In this document: piece after piece, positions 1-8,335 of the stretch
How positions within the stretch are numbered: position 1 is the first letter of the stretch
Layout of the letters: every line of letters begins with the position of its first letter
Source: Pseudidiomarina atlantica
GTDB lineage: Bacteria; Pseudomonadota; Gammaproteobacteria; Enterobacterales; Alteromonadaceae
Length of the DNA stretch: 64,000 nt
NCBI RefSeq assembly: GCF_000753735.1
Contig: NZ_JPIN01000008.1
Span: 62,001-126,000, forward strand
Reading direction: 5' to 3'
Made by a program: the position numbers and the translations under genes
The notes under the pieces: generated by a model
What the model was told of the DNA's origin: nothing
What the model saw: the letters and a program-made list of their open reading frames with translations, nothing else
Database searches by the model: none

Positions 1-1
1 A

Positions 2-256
2 GTGATCCCAATGGCGCGTTCATATGTGGCCCGCGAAATCGTCAAGCTGGGCGGCGACCCCGTGTGGCGTGAAGGCGTGGTGACGGATAACGGTAACTGG
101 ATCCTCGATGTGCACAATTTTGATATCCTCGATCCGATTCATTTAGAACAACAACTGAATAATATTGTTGGTGTGGTCACCAATGGTTTATTTGCCCAAC
201 GCGGCGCAGACCTTGCTATTGTTGCCAGTGCCAACGGCGTAGAGACAGTGAAGTAA
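2..256 (+). CDS. rpiA: ribose-5-phosphate isomerase A, C-terminal part (cut by window start)
   Basis: Interconverts ribose 5-phosphate and ribulose 5-phosphate in the cytosolic pentose phosphate pathway. The reading frame is open from the first bases and ends with TAA at 254-256, so only the last 84 or so residues are here and the real start lies upstream. The residues visible match the RpiA C-terminus: an [17 protein letters not shown] segment, then [15 protein letters not shown] and the [11 protein letters not shown] segment that closes the family's fold. serA starts three bases downstream, the same neighbour as in many gammaproteobacteria. Identification rests on recalled family sequence and is secure despite truncation. 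Confidence 0.92.
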   Translation: MIPMARSYVAREIVKLGGDPVWREGVVTDNGNWILDVHNFDILDPIHLEQQLNNIVGVVTNGLFAQRGADLAIVASANGVETVK

Positions 257-259
257 CCT

Positions 260-1501
260 ATGAGCCAAGTTTCTTTAGCAAAAGACCGTATCAAGTTTTT
301 ATTACTAGAAGGCGTGCATCAAAGCGCTGTCGAAATCCTCAAACAACGCGGCTATAGCAACATTGAGTACGTGAAAACCGCACTCGATGAAGCCGAGCTT
401 TGTGAGAAAATTCGCGATGCCCACTTTGTCGGTATCCGTTCGCGCACGCAGCTCACCGAGCGTGTGTTCGCTGCTGCCGACAAGCTGATTGGCGTCGGCT
501 GTTTCTGTATCGGCACCAACCAAGTGGATTTAGCCGCTGCCCGTAGGCATGGCGTAGTGGTATTTAATGCGCCATTTTCCAATACCCGCAGCGTTGCAGA
601 GCTGGTTTTGGCTGAAATCATTATGCTGTTGCGCCGCATTCCCGAAAAAAATGCCGCAGCCCACCGCGGTGGCTGGGATAAATCGGCTAACGGTAGTTAC
701 GAAGCTCGCGGCAAAGTATTGGGCATTATCGGCTACGGTCACATTGGCAGCCAGCTTAGTATTTTGGCTGAGCAGCTCGGTATGCAAGTGCGTTTTTATG
801 ATATCGAAAGCAAGCTGCCGCTGGGCAATGCCAGTGCCGTTGCGTCGCTTGATGCGCTGTTGGCGCAAGCCGATGTGGTGACCTTGCATGTGCCAGAAAC
901 CGCGCAAACGCAGTGGATGATTGATGCGCCGCAATTGGCAAAAATGAAACCCGGGTCGCTGCTGATCAATGCTTCCCGCGGTACAGTGGTGCAAATCGAC
1001 GCGCTCGCTAACGCGCTGCGCAGTGGCCATTTAGCGGGTGCCGCCATTGACGTGTTCCCCGTCGAACCGAGCAGCAATAACGCTATTTTCGAATCGCCGT
1101 TGCGCGGCCTCGACAACTGTATTCTTACGCCGCATGTCGGTGGCTCCACCCAAGAAGCACAAGAAAACATCGGCGTTGAAGTAGCCGGAAAATTGGCGCA
1201 CTACTCCGACAATGGCTCGACCTTGTCTGCGGTGAATTTCCCAGAAGTATCGTTACCCACGCACCACGGCTCGCGCCGCTTGTTGCATATTCACGAAAAC
1301 CGGCCGGGCATGCTGACCCGCATTAACCAACTGCTCGCCGAGCAAAACATCAACGTCTCTGGTCAGTACTTACAGACCGACGCCGATGTGGGTTATGTCG
1401 TCATCGACGTCGACACGCCGCAGGAAAGCACCATCGCCGACGAACTGTTGGAGCAAATGCGAACAATTGAGGGCACCATTCGCGCGCGAGTGCTGTATTA
1501 G
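260..1501 (+). CDS. serA: D-3-phosphoglycerate dehydrogenase
   Basis: Oxidises 3-phosphoglycerate to 3-phosphohydroxypyruvate with NAD, the first step of serine synthesis. The 413-residue product has the expected length for the E. coli-type enzyme. Visible are the Rossmann motif GIIGYGHIGSQ near residue 155, the NASRGTVV segment with the active-site Arg, the HVGGSTQEAQ segment with the active-site His, and a C-terminal ACT domain from about residue 335 (HENRPGMLTRINQLL) that in this family binds serine for feedback inhibition. ATG at 260 follows the rpiA stop by three bases, which suggests co-transcription. Its stop codon overlaps the converging phoU stop by four bases, leaving no room for a separate terminator. 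Confidence 0.96.
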   Translation: MSQVSLAKDRIKFLLLEGVHQSAVEILKQRGYSNIEYVKTALDEAELCEKIRDAHFVGIRSRTQLTERVFAAADKLIGVGCFCIGTNQVDLAAARRHGVVVFNAPFSNTRSVAELVLAEIIMLLRRIPEKNAAAHRGGWDKSANGSYEARGKVLGIIGYGHIGSQLSILAEQLGMQVRFYDIESKLPLGNASAVASLDALLAQADVVTLHVPETAQTQWMIDAPQLAKMKPGSLLINASRGTVVQIDALANALRSGHLAGAAIDVFPVEPSSNNAIFESPLRGLDNCILTPHVGGSTQEAQENIGVEVAGKLAHYSDNGSTLSAVNFPEVSLPTHHGSRRLLHIHENRPGMLTRINQLLAEQNINVSGQYLQTDADVGYVVIDVDTPQESTIADELLEQMRTIEGTIRARVLY

Positions 1502-2235
1502 TCTTTTGGGTCGGCTTCGGGAGCAGAGCGGCCGACGGTGCGTGCCATAGATTCTGGCGACACGTGACGGACGTCTTTGCCTTTGACGAAGAAGATGATG
1601 TATTCGGCGATGTTTTGGCAACGGTCGCCGATACGCTCAAGTGAGCGCGCTGACCAAAGGACGTTCATGACTTTTGGAATGCCGCGTGGATCTTCCATCA
1701 TGTAGGTCATCAATTGACGTGTCAGGCCTTCGTATTGACGATCGGCTTGGGCATCCATTTGATGCACCTCATAGGCCGCATCCAAATCCATGCGGGCGAA
1801 GGCATCAAGCACGCCGCGCAGCATTGCCAATACTTGCTGACCAAGGTTTTCAAGGCTCACCAAGAACTGTTGCTGATCATTGTTGAAGCTCTCAAGTGCA
1901 ACGCGGGCGATACGCTCGGCTTCGTCACCCATACGCTCAAGGTCGGCGATGGTCTTGAAAATAGCAATGATAAGGCGCAAGTCACTGGCTGCGGGTTGGC
2001 GTTTGGCAATAATCTGCACGCACGCTTCATCGATTTGCACTTCGAGTGCGTTGATTTTGTAATCGCGCTGGAGAATTTGCTCTGCCAAGTCATGGTCTGA
2101 GTTTTCAATCGCCAACAGTGAGTCACGCAGCTGCTGCTCCACCAAACCGCCCATGTTCATCACCTGCGTGCGAACCGCATCCAACTCATCGTTGAATTTG
2201 CCGGAGATGTGTCGACTCGTATTAATTTTATCCAT
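1498..2235 (-). CDS. phoU: phosphate signalling regulator PhoU
   Basis: PhoU relays the state of the Pst transporter to PhoR, keeping PhoB inactive when phosphate is plentiful. I start it at ATG 2235 (MDKINTSRHISGKFNDEL) because a clear AAGGAGA ribosome site lies just upstream; a longer frame to 2328 would overlap pstB and lacks support. The 245-residue product has the family's repeated three-helix bundles, each with a metal-binding E/D-rich patch such as DLERMGDEAERIARVA near residue 80 and ARSLERIGDRCQNIAEYI near residue 190. It is the last gene of the pstS-pstC-pstA-pstB-phoU array, 10 bases after pstB, and ends in a four-base overlap with serA on the other strand. Confidence 0.95.
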   Translation of the reverse strand: MDKINTSRHISGKFNDELDAVRTQVMNMGGLVEQQLRDSLLAIENSDHDLAEQILQRDYKINALEVQIDEACVQIIAKRQPAASDLRLIIAIFKTIADLERMGDEAERIARVALESFNNDQQQFLVSLENLGQQVLAMLRGVLDAFARMDLDAAYEVHQMDAQADRQYEGLTRQLMTYMMEDPRGIPKVMNVLWSARSLERIGDRCQNIAEYIIFFVKGKDVRHVSPESMARTVGRSAPEADPKD

Positions 2236-2245
2236 GCCGTTCTCC

Positions 2246-3064
2246 TTAACCGTAACGACCGGTAATGTAGTCTTCCGTCTGTTTGTTCGACGGCGTAGTA
2301 AATAAGGTGTTGGTATCAGCGTACTCAATCAACTTGCCCATGTACAAGAACGCGGTCTGATCAGACACTCGAGCCGCCTGTTGCATGTTGTGCGTTACGA
2401 TAACCACGGTGTACTTTTCTTTCAGCTCGGTAATCAACTCTTCGATCGTCAACGTTGAGATCGGGTCAAGTGCCGACGTCGGTTCGTCGAGCAGTAACAC
2501 TTCAGGTTCAATCGCGATCGCGCGGGCAATGACCAAACGCTGCTGCTGACCACCTGACAAGCTAAACGCGCTAGCGCTGAGGCGATCTTTCACTTCGTCC
2601 CACAAGGCAGCCCCTTTGAGTGAACGCTCAACCACTTCGTCTAGCGTACGGCGGTCGTTGACACCCTGCAAGCGCATACCGTAAACCACGTTCTCGTAAA
2701 TCGATTTGGGGAACGGATTGGGGCGCTGAAACACCATACCAATGTTGCGGCGCAAGGCAGCAACGTCGACATCTTTGTCGTAAATGTTCTTATCATGCAA
2801 CCGGATCTCGCCGCTCACCTTACAAATCTCGACCAGGTCGTTCATGCGGTTGATGCACCGCAATAGCGTGGACTTACCACAACCCGACGGACCGATAAAC
2901 GCGGTGACGCGGTTTTTCGGAATCGCCATCGAAATATCGTAAAGTGCCTGTGCCTCACCGTAGTGTAGGTTCAAGTTATTGATAGTAAGTGCCGTTTGGT
3001 CAGCACTCAAGTTTTCTAAATCTAATTGTGTCGCTTCTTGCGTAGTCGGAGTTACCGAAATCAT
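2246..3064 (-). CDS. pstB: phosphate ABC transporter ATPase PstB
   Basis: ATP-hydrolysing subunit of the high-affinity phosphate importer, working as a dimer on the cytoplasmic face of PstC-PstA. The 272-residue protein shows Walker [10 protein letters not shown] (58-66), the ABC signature LSGGQQQR (169-176) and Walker B VLLLDEP (189-195), followed by the switch His in IVTHNMQQA. The PstB-typical [13 protein letters not shown] segment is present after the Q-loop. The N-terminus is about 15 residues longer than in E. coli, with several Thr and acidic residues before the first strand; an internal start cannot be excluded. It follows pstA by 28 bases and precedes phoU by 10. Confidence 0.97.
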   Translation of the reverse strand: MISVTPTTQEATQLDLENLSADQTALTINNLNLHYGEAQALYDISMAIPKNRVTAFIGPSGCGKSTLLRCINRMNDLVEICKVSGEIRLHDKNIYDKDVDVAALRRNIGMVFQRPNPFPKSIYENVVYGMRLQGVNDRRTLDEVVERSLKGAALWDEVKDRLSASAFSLSGGQQQRLVIARAIAIEPEVLLLDEPTSALDPISTLTIEELITELKEKYTVVIVTHNMQQAARVSDQTAFLYMGKLIEYADTNTLFTTPSNKQTEDYITGRYG

Positions 3065-3092
3065 AAATAGACCTTTTCGCTGCTGAGCGCTG

Positions 3093-4748
3093 TTAGTGTT
3101 CTAACGAGCGATACTTTTCACGTAAATGGTTACGTACCCCGATAGCGGTTAAATTCAAACCAACAATCACGGTGACGAGTAAGAATGAGGTCGCATAGAC
3201 CAACGGGCGCGCCGCTTCAACGTTAGGGCTTTGGAAGCCGACGTCGTAAATATGGAAGCCCAAGTGCATAAACTTGCGATCTAAGTGGAAGTACGGGAAG
3301 TTCCCATCCACTGGCAGCATCGGAGCTGACTTCACCACGCCTACCAACATCAGCGGCGCAACTTCACCCGCAGCGCGAGCGACGGCCAAAATAAGACCGG
3401 TCATAATCGCTGGCGACGCCATCGGAATGATGATGCGCCATAGTGTTTCTGCCTTGGTCGCGCCGAGCGCTAAGCTGCCTTCACGCAAGGTACTTGGAAT
3501 CCGTGACAGACCTTCTTCGGTCGAGACAATCACCACCGGCAAGGTCAAAATAGCCAAGGTAATCGCCGCCCACATCACCCCTGGCGTACCAAAGGTCGGG
3601 CTCGGCAAGGCTTCTGGGTAGAAGATTTGGTCCAGTGAACCACCCACCATATACACGAAGAAGCCTAGACCAAACACCCCATAAACGATAGAGGGTACGC
3701 CAGCGAGGTTAATTACGGCAATACGAATCAAGCGCGTGATGGCGTTTTTACCAGCGTATTCGTGCAGGTAAATGGCCGCAACCACCCCAAATGGCGTGAC
3801 GATTATCGACATCAATAGCACCATAAACACGGTACCGAAAATCGCCGGAAATACCCCGCCTTCAGTATTCGCTTCACGCGGATCGGCGCTGATAAACTTA
3901 CCAATTTCGACAAAGAAGTGCCCTACTTTAGCCAGCAGCCCCATGTCGTTCGGGAAGCTGACATCGAGCATACGATACATCGGTAAGGTGACTTCTACGC
4001 CACGCATGTCACGCATCACTACGGCGTCACGATTGGCCTGCTCGCGCAATTCAAACAACTCAGCTTCAAGCACTTCGTAGTCAGCGCGTAACTGCGCTTC
4101 TTCGGCGGCGATACGTGCTTCTTCAGCTTCGGTTAATTTACCCTCGAGTTCCAGTGCACGGCGCTGCAGCCGCAGATCATTTAGCTCATAGTTGATCGCA
4201 CCAATATCGCTGTCTTGTAGATCGCTGGCTTGCTCGTTGAGTTCCACTACGCGCTCGATACGTTCACGCAACACCGCACGAACGTTATCGCTGGTCGCAA
4301 CCGACTCACCATTCTCAAGCACATCAACCACGTAACCATAGAAGTTACCGTCTTTGGCACGCTCCAGCTTGGCTAAGTCTTTGGGGGTCTCATCACGAAC
4401 GATTTGTGGCTCTAGCACCCACGTAAAATCGAGTGGCACGTATTCGCGGTTACCTACTTTAATGAGCCAACGATCGAGCATTTCTTCGTTGTAATTATCA
4501 AGTTCAACACCTGACTCTTGCAAACGCGATAATGGAATCGTTTCGCTATCGTAGACTTCACCAATAATGGTTGAAATAGAGCCATCTGTGGCACGCACGT
4601 CCATTTCGTGGATTTGCGCTGGCCAGAAGAACGACAAGCCGCGCCAACCGATCAAAATGAGTAGCCCGATGACCGCAATTAGACTGATGCTCACTGAACC
4701 TGCAGTGAGCCAAATCCACGGTTTTCCTGATTTAAACCAACCTTTCAT
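3093..4748 (-). CDS. pstA: phosphate ABC transporter permease PstA, long form
   Basis: One of the two membrane subunits of the phosphate importer. The C-terminal 255 residues or so (from about 298) hold the permease, including the conserved cytoplasmic loop [20 protein letters not shown] that docks on PstB. The protein is 551 residues against roughly 290-300 for E. coli PstA: a first membrane segment (about 14-36) is followed by a periplasmic region of roughly 260 residues whose 160-240 part is rich in Glu, Leu and Arg in a coiled-coil pattern. Extended PstA proteins of this sort occur in other marine gammaproteobacteria as far as I recall; the role of the extension is not known to me. ATG 4748 has an AGAGGAT ribosome site. 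pstC ends 14 bases upstream. Confidence 0.93.
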   Translation of the reverse strand: MKGWFKSGKPWIWLTAGSVSISLIAVIGLLILIGWRGLSFFWPAQIHEMDVRATDGSISTIIGEVYDSETIPLSRLQESGVELDNYNEEMLDRWLIKVGNREYVPLDFTWVLEPQIVRDETPKDLAKLERAKDGNFYGYVVDVLENGESVATSDNVRAVLRERIERVVELNEQASDLQDSDIGAINYELNDLRLQRRALELEGKLTEAEEARIAAEEAQLRADYEVLEAELFELREQANRDAVVMRDMRGVEVTLPMYRMLDVSFPNDMGLLAKVGHFFVEIGKFISADPREANTEGGVFPAIFGTVFMVLLMSIIVTPFGVVAAIYLHEYAGKNAITRLIRIAVINLAGVPSIVYGVFGLGFFVYMVGGSLDQIFYPEALPSPTFGTPGVMWAAITLAILTLPVVIVSTEEGLSRIPSTLREGSLALGATKAETLWRIIIPMASPAIMTGLILAVARAAGEVAPLMLVGVVKSAPMLPVDGNFPYFHLDRKFMHLGFHIYDVGFQSPNVEAARPLVYATSFLLVTVIVGLNLTAIGVRNHLREKYRSLEH

Positions 4749-4762
4749 GGAAATCCTCTTCG

Positions 4763-7003
4763 TTACATCGAGCTGTATTTTTCACGTAACCGTTGGCGCA
4801 CAAGCTCTGCCACGGTGTTAAACGCGAAAGTGAAAACGAACAATACGAATGCGGCTAAGAACAAGATACGGTAATGCGAGCTGCCGACTTCAGATTCCGG
4901 CATTTCGACCGCAATGTTCGCAGACAAAGTACGCATCCCCTCAAATATGTTCCAATCCATGATCGGCGTGTTACCGGTTGCCATTAATACAATCATGGTT
5001 TCGCCTACCGCACGTCCTAGGCCCATCATCACCGCCGAGAAAATCCCCGGGCTCGCAGTGAGTAGCACTACTTTGGTGAGGGTTTGCCAGGTGGTTGCAC
5101 CGAGCGCCAAAGAACCATTCGACAGATGTTTAGGTACGCTGAAGACCGCATCTTCAGCAATAGAGAAGATAGTCGGAATGACCGCAAAGCCCATAGCGAT
5201 GCCCACCACCAAGGAGTTACGTTGGTCAAAAGTAATCCCTAATTCGTTGGTTAGGTACTGACGCACGTTACCACCGAACAGCCAAGCCTCAACCACCGGT
5301 GACATCGCAAACGAGAACCAACCGACAAAGGCAACCACTGGAATCAGAATAAGCGCAGCGCGGCCATCTGTGAGTCTGTTGCGTAAGGCTTGCGGCAATA
5401 ACGATGACACTGCTGCAAACGCCACCACCGCTAGCGGCACCAGAATAATCACCGCGACAATTCCGGGCAGGTATTGCTCCACCAGCGGCGCGAGCCATAA
5501 CCCGGCCAAGAAACCTAGGATTACCGTTGGTAAGGCTTCCATGATTTCAACCGTAGGTTTAACGACCTTGCGTACCCCAGGCGACATAAAATAGGCGGTA
5601 TAAACTGCTGCAGCCAAACCAATAGGCACCGCGAACAACATCGCATAGGCAGCAGCTTTGATGGTACCGAATGAAATCGGCACTAAGCTAAACTTAGGTT
5701 CAAAGTCATCAGAGCCTGAAGTTGACTGCCAAACATAGTCGGGCTCTGGGTAACCTTCGTACCAGACTTCTTGCCAGATCCCACTCCAAGTTACTTCTGG
5801 GTGTTCATTGACCAAGTCAAAAATGTTCAACTGACCTTGATCCAGCGTCAGCAACGTATTGGCACGTGGGTCAATGACCATTTGCGTGATGCTATAGCCA
5901 TCTGGCTTACCGCGGAACAAATCTGCTTGCGACGTGGTATGGAACACACCCACGTCACCATCTTGCGCGATGGTGTAGAACGTACGGCGGTAATACTCCA
6001 CCACGATTTCACTGATTGCGGACTCAGCAGCCTGAAAATCGCGAATGAACTGGTAGCGACGGCCATCGTCGCCGGCCACTTCAAACCATTGCGTGACTTT
6101 ACCGTTGTCGTGCCCAAATAGAATCGAACTGGCACCTGCTAACAGCGCCATGTCGGTGATGTTACCGTGACGACGTGGGTCAACTGTCAGCAGTTGACGC
6201 TCTTTCAATTGTCCCGTGCGAGTTACATCAAAAATCCAAAAGCGATTCGCTTGGCGTACCAAAACCTGGCGTAGATCAGGCGTCACTTTGATTTGATCGA
6301 TGCCGCCAGTAATCGGTAATTCGTGAAACTTAGAGGTGAGCTCAACTTCACCGCTTAAGAAGTTACGCGCGGCCTGCACAAAGTTAACAATCACACGCTC
6401 ATCGGCGGTTTCACCGGCAAATAGCATCGATTCGCCGTCGTATTCAAAAGCCAACTTAGTGATTCTGCCAGCTTGTGGATCGACCTGTACCGGCTCGCCA
6501 TCGTTAACCATGCTGACGCGCGGCTCAATGTAAAGTTCGCCATTGCGGAAGCTACTGCTGAATTTCGGCTCAATCATCACCACTTGGCCACCTTCGATGG
6601 CGTACGCGTAGCGATTGTTCTGCGGCTGCGTTTGCGCGAAAGCGGTCGGTTGACTCTCCGTCACTTGATGCGTAAGAAGCACTTTCCCCGGCGTCCAATC
6701 GGTGCCTTGCTTAGCTTTTAACGCAAAGTAAATGAGCTCACCTTGACCGGTAAACTGATAACCGATTTCCGACTGCTCCTCGACGCCCATAGCCACAACT
6801 TGCTCGCTCGGGCTATCAATGGAACGGGTATGGTTAATTTCCACACCACGGAAAATGGGTTCGATGACATAAAGCAGATAAAAGAAGATAAGCAGCAAAG
6901 CGACCAGGACCATGATGCCGCCGAAGCTCACGCCCCAACGTGCGATGCGGTCTTTTAACAGTCGATAATTGCTAGCTCCCAATGTGGGTTTCGCTGCCGA
7001 CAT
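4763..7003 (-). CDS. pstC: phosphate ABC transporter permease PstC, long form
   Basis: Partner of PstA in the phosphate channel. I choose ATG 7003 (MSAAKPTLGASNY) over the in-frame GTG at 7009 because GAGG sits five bases before this ATG. The 746-residue product is more than twice the length of E. coli PstC. A first membrane segment (about 27-50) leads into a periplasmic region of some 390 residues with repeated beta-rich, GQGELIYFALKA- and DGDVGVFHTTS-like stretches suggestive of a propeller. The permease proper follows from about residue 440, with the EAA-like loop [19 protein letters not shown]. The gene has its own predicted PhoB promoter at 7039-7072, separating its control from pstS. 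Confidence 0.93.
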   Translation of the reverse strand: MSAAKPTLGASNYRLLKDRIARWGVSFGGIMVLVALLLIFFYLLYVIEPIFRGVEINHTRSIDSPSEQVVAMGVEEQSEIGYQFTGQGELIYFALKAKQGTDWTPGKVLLTHQVTESQPTAFAQTQPQNNRYAYAIEGGQVVMIEPKFSSSFRNGELYIEPRVSMVNDGEPVQVDPQAGRITKLAFEYDGESMLFAGETADERVIVNFVQAARNFLSGEVELTSKFHELPITGGIDQIKVTPDLRQVLVRQANRFWIFDVTRTGQLKERQLLTVDPRRHGNITDMALLAGASSILFGHDNGKVTQWFEVAGDDGRRYQFIRDFQAAESAISEIVVEYYRRTFYTIAQDGDVGVFHTTSQADLFRGKPDGYSITQMVIDPRANTLLTLDQGQLNIFDLVNEHPEVTWSGIWQEVWYEGYPEPDYVWQSTSGSDDFEPKFSLVPISFGTIKAAAYAMLFAVPIGLAAAVYTAYFMSPGVRKVVKPTVEIMEALPTVILGFLAGLWLAPLVEQYLPGIVAVIILVPLAVVAFAAVSSLLPQALRNRLTDGRAALILIPVVAFVGWFSFAMSPVVEAWLFGGNVRQYLTNELGITFDQRNSLVVGIAMGFAVIPTIFSIAEDAVFSVPKHLSNGSLALGATTWQTLTKVVLLTASPGIFSAVMMGLGRAVGETMIVLMATGNTPIMDWNIFEGMRTLSANIAVEMPESEVGSSHYRILFLAAFVLFVFTFAFNTVAELVRQRLREKYSSM

Positions 7004-7038
7004 TCTCACCTCAGATGGTAGATTTATGAACGATGAAG

Positions 7039-7072
7039 AGTATAGCTGGGAAGTATGACAGTATTGTTACAC
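7039..7072 (-). promoter_or_regulatory. predicted PhoB-dependent promoter of pstC
   Basis: On the minus strand the box GTGTAACAATACTGTCAT (7055-7072) has half-sites GTGTAAC and CTGTCAT at an 11-base period, 12 of 18 matching my working consensus CTGTCATAAATCTGTCAC. Exactly 10 bases later comes TATACT (7039-7044), 5 of 6 matching a sigma-70 -10 element. No -35 element is needed at PhoB promoters. It lies 36 bases before the pstC start. The upstream half-site is weak, so the call rests on the shared geometry with the other boxes in this window. Confidence 0.7.
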
Positions 7073-7105
7073 TACCGTCATAAAAGTGACATTTTCACGA
7101 AAACC

Positions 7106-7188
7106 GTTATTCGTTAGTCGTTAGTCGTTAGTCGTTAGGGTGAGCCTTTAACTACCTCCACTAACGAGTAACGACTAACGACTAACGA
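7106..7188. repeat. inverted heptamer-repeat element, copy 1 (pstS-pstC gap)
   Basis: The left arm 7106-7140 is five tandem heptamers, mostly GTTAGTC. The right arm 7161-7188 is four heptamers of the type CTAACGA. Positions 7111-7138 and 7161-7188 are reverse complements at 27 of 28 places around a 22-base loop, so a transcript could fold into a very stable hairpin. The right arm runs straight into the A-run of the pstS terminator. A diverged second copy lies at 37393-37549. It sits between the pstS terminator and the pstC promoter and may stabilise or separate the transcripts. Confidence 0.85.
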
Positions 7189-7219
7189 AAAAGCCCGGCG
7201 GGAGCCGGGCTTGTTTTTT
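7189..7219 (-). terminator. rho-independent terminator after pstS
   Basis: Stem AAGCCCGGC (7191-7199), loop GGGA, stem GCCGGGCTT (7204-7212). Read on the minus strand it is followed by TTTTTCG; read on the plus strand by a T-run to 7220, so it could act both ways. It begins directly after the pstS stop and should make pstS the most abundant transcript of the Pst genes. Confidence 0.88.
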
Positions 7220-8191
7220 TTAGTTGAGGCCGAGTTTTTCTAGCTCTTGTTCAACTACCATTTTTGGTAATGGAATGTAGCCGTCTTTGTCTACAATCTC
7301 TTGACCGGTTTTTGACAGTACCATTTTTAAGAATTCAGCAGTTGCTGGATCTAATGGTTTGTTCGGGTGCTTGTTCACGTAAACATATAGGAAGCGCGCG
7401 AGTGGGTACTTACCAGCAAGTGCACTTTCAGTCGTTGCATCAACGTATTCTTCGCCTTCGGCAATCGCTATTGGCACCGTTTTGACACCAGAAGTCAAGT
7501 AACCGATACCTGAGTAGCCAATGGCATTCAATGAGGTCGATACCGACTGTACCACTGATGCAGAACCAGGCTGCTCGTTCACGTTTGGACGGAAGTCGCC
7601 ATCACACAATGCAACTTCTTTGAAGTAACCGTAGGTGCCTGACACTGAGTTGCGACCATACAATTGTAGATCGCGGTTTTCCCAGCTACCGGTCAAGCCT
7701 AAGTCACCCCAACGACGGACTTCTTGCGTTGCACCACACAAACGGGTGTTACTAAATACCGCGTCAACTTGCTCGATGGTCATGCCTTCGATAGGGTTGT
7801 CTTTGTGCACAAATACTGCCAACGCATCGATAGCAACGCGCACTGCAGTTGGTTTGTAACCGTGACGCTTTTCAAAAGCTTCAATTTCTTTTGACTTCAT
7901 ACCGCGGCTCATAGGGCCGAAGTTTGACGTGCCTTCAGTCAGCGCTGGTGGCGCAGTTGAAGAACCTGCAGCTTGAATCTGCATGTTGACGTTCGGATAC
8001 AAACGCTTAAATTCTTCTGACCAGAAGGTCATCATGTTGGCCAAGGTGTCTGAACCAACAGATGATAAGTTGCCAGACAGACCACTTACTTTTTCATATT
8101 CTGGCAAGTTGTCGGTTGGCTTTTGCGCCGCTGCCGAAGTAGCAACTAAACCGGCAACGCTCATAGCAATTAAGGCTGACTTAAGTTTCAT
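7220..8191 (-). CDS. pstS: periplasmic phosphate-binding protein PstS
   Basis: Captures inorganic phosphate in the periplasm and delivers it to PstC-PstA. I start at ATG 8191 ([16 protein letters not shown]), which gives a clean 22-residue signal peptide ending TSAAA and has GGAGT upstream; the frame could extend to 8233 but that would bury the signal. The 323-residue protein shows the ligand-binding segments [24 protein letters not shown] and [17 protein letters not shown] typical of PstS. It resembles the marine gammaproteobacterial PstS branch rather than the E. coli protein. A predicted PhoB box lies about 70 bases upstream and a strong terminator follows. Confidence 0.95.
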   Translation of the reverse strand: MKLKSALIAMSVAGLVATSAAAQKPTDNLPEYEKVSGLSGNLSSVGSDTLANMMTFWSEEFKRLYPNVNMQIQAAGSSTAPPALTEGTSNFGPMSRGMKSKEIEAFEKRHGYKPTAVRVAIDALAVFVHKDNPIEGMTIEQVDAVFSNTRLCGATQEVRRWGDLGLTGSWENRDLQLYGRNSVSGTYGYFKEVALCDGDFRPNVNEQPGSASVVQSVSTSLNAIGYSGIGYLTSGVKTVPIAIAEGEEYVDATTESALAGKYPLARFLYVYVNKHPNKPLDPATAEFLKMVLSKTGQEIVDKDGYIPLPKMVVEQELEKLGLN

Positions 8192-8245
8192 AATGACTCC
8201 AATCGTCAATGCTGCGATGCAGCTTTTTATCAATGAACGTGGCGC

Positions 8246-8279
8246 AGTTTAGAATGTCAATGTGACAATTTAATGACAG
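8246..8279 (-). promoter_or_regulatory. predicted PhoB-dependent promoter of pstS
   Basis: The minus-strand box CTGTCATTAAATTGTCAC (8262-8279) matches the working consensus at 15 of 18 bases, with half-sites CTGTCAT and TTGTCAC 11 bases apart. Ten bases downstream is TAAACT (8246-8251) as -10. The box is 71 bases before the pstS ATG. This is one of the two best boxes in the window and anchors the geometry used for the others. Confidence 0.88.
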
Positions 8280-8290
8280 CTTTTGTTTTT

Positions 8291-8335
8291 CTGTCACATT
8301 TCTGCCAATTAACTGTCATTTTTTATTCTTAGTAA
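8291..8335 (+). promoter_or_regulatory. plus-strand tandem Pho half-sites facing the 3' end of phoR
   Basis: Three half-sites in strict 11-base register lie on the plus strand: CTGTCAC (8291), CTGCCAA (8302) and CTGTCAT (8313), followed after 10 bases by TAGTAA (8330-8335) as a possible -10. They overlap the phoR stop codon and point into phoR antisense. They may simply raise PhoB occupancy beside the oppositely directed pstS box 11 bases away, or may start an antisense transcript. The half-sites are seen; the function is inference. Confidence 0.5.

Noticed and set aside
530-1030. A 166-codon open frame antisense to serA
   Set aside because: It lies wholly inside serA in the opposite strand, has no ribosome site, and its translation is rich in His, Gln and Arg as expected from a shadow frame.
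7075-7104. Additional Pho half-sites upstream of the pstC box
   Set aside because: ATGTCAC-like sequence is present but two bases out of the 11-base register.
7106-7188. CRISPR-like tandem repeats
   Set aside because: Units are 7 bases without spacers and the two arms are inverted to each other; no cas genes are near.
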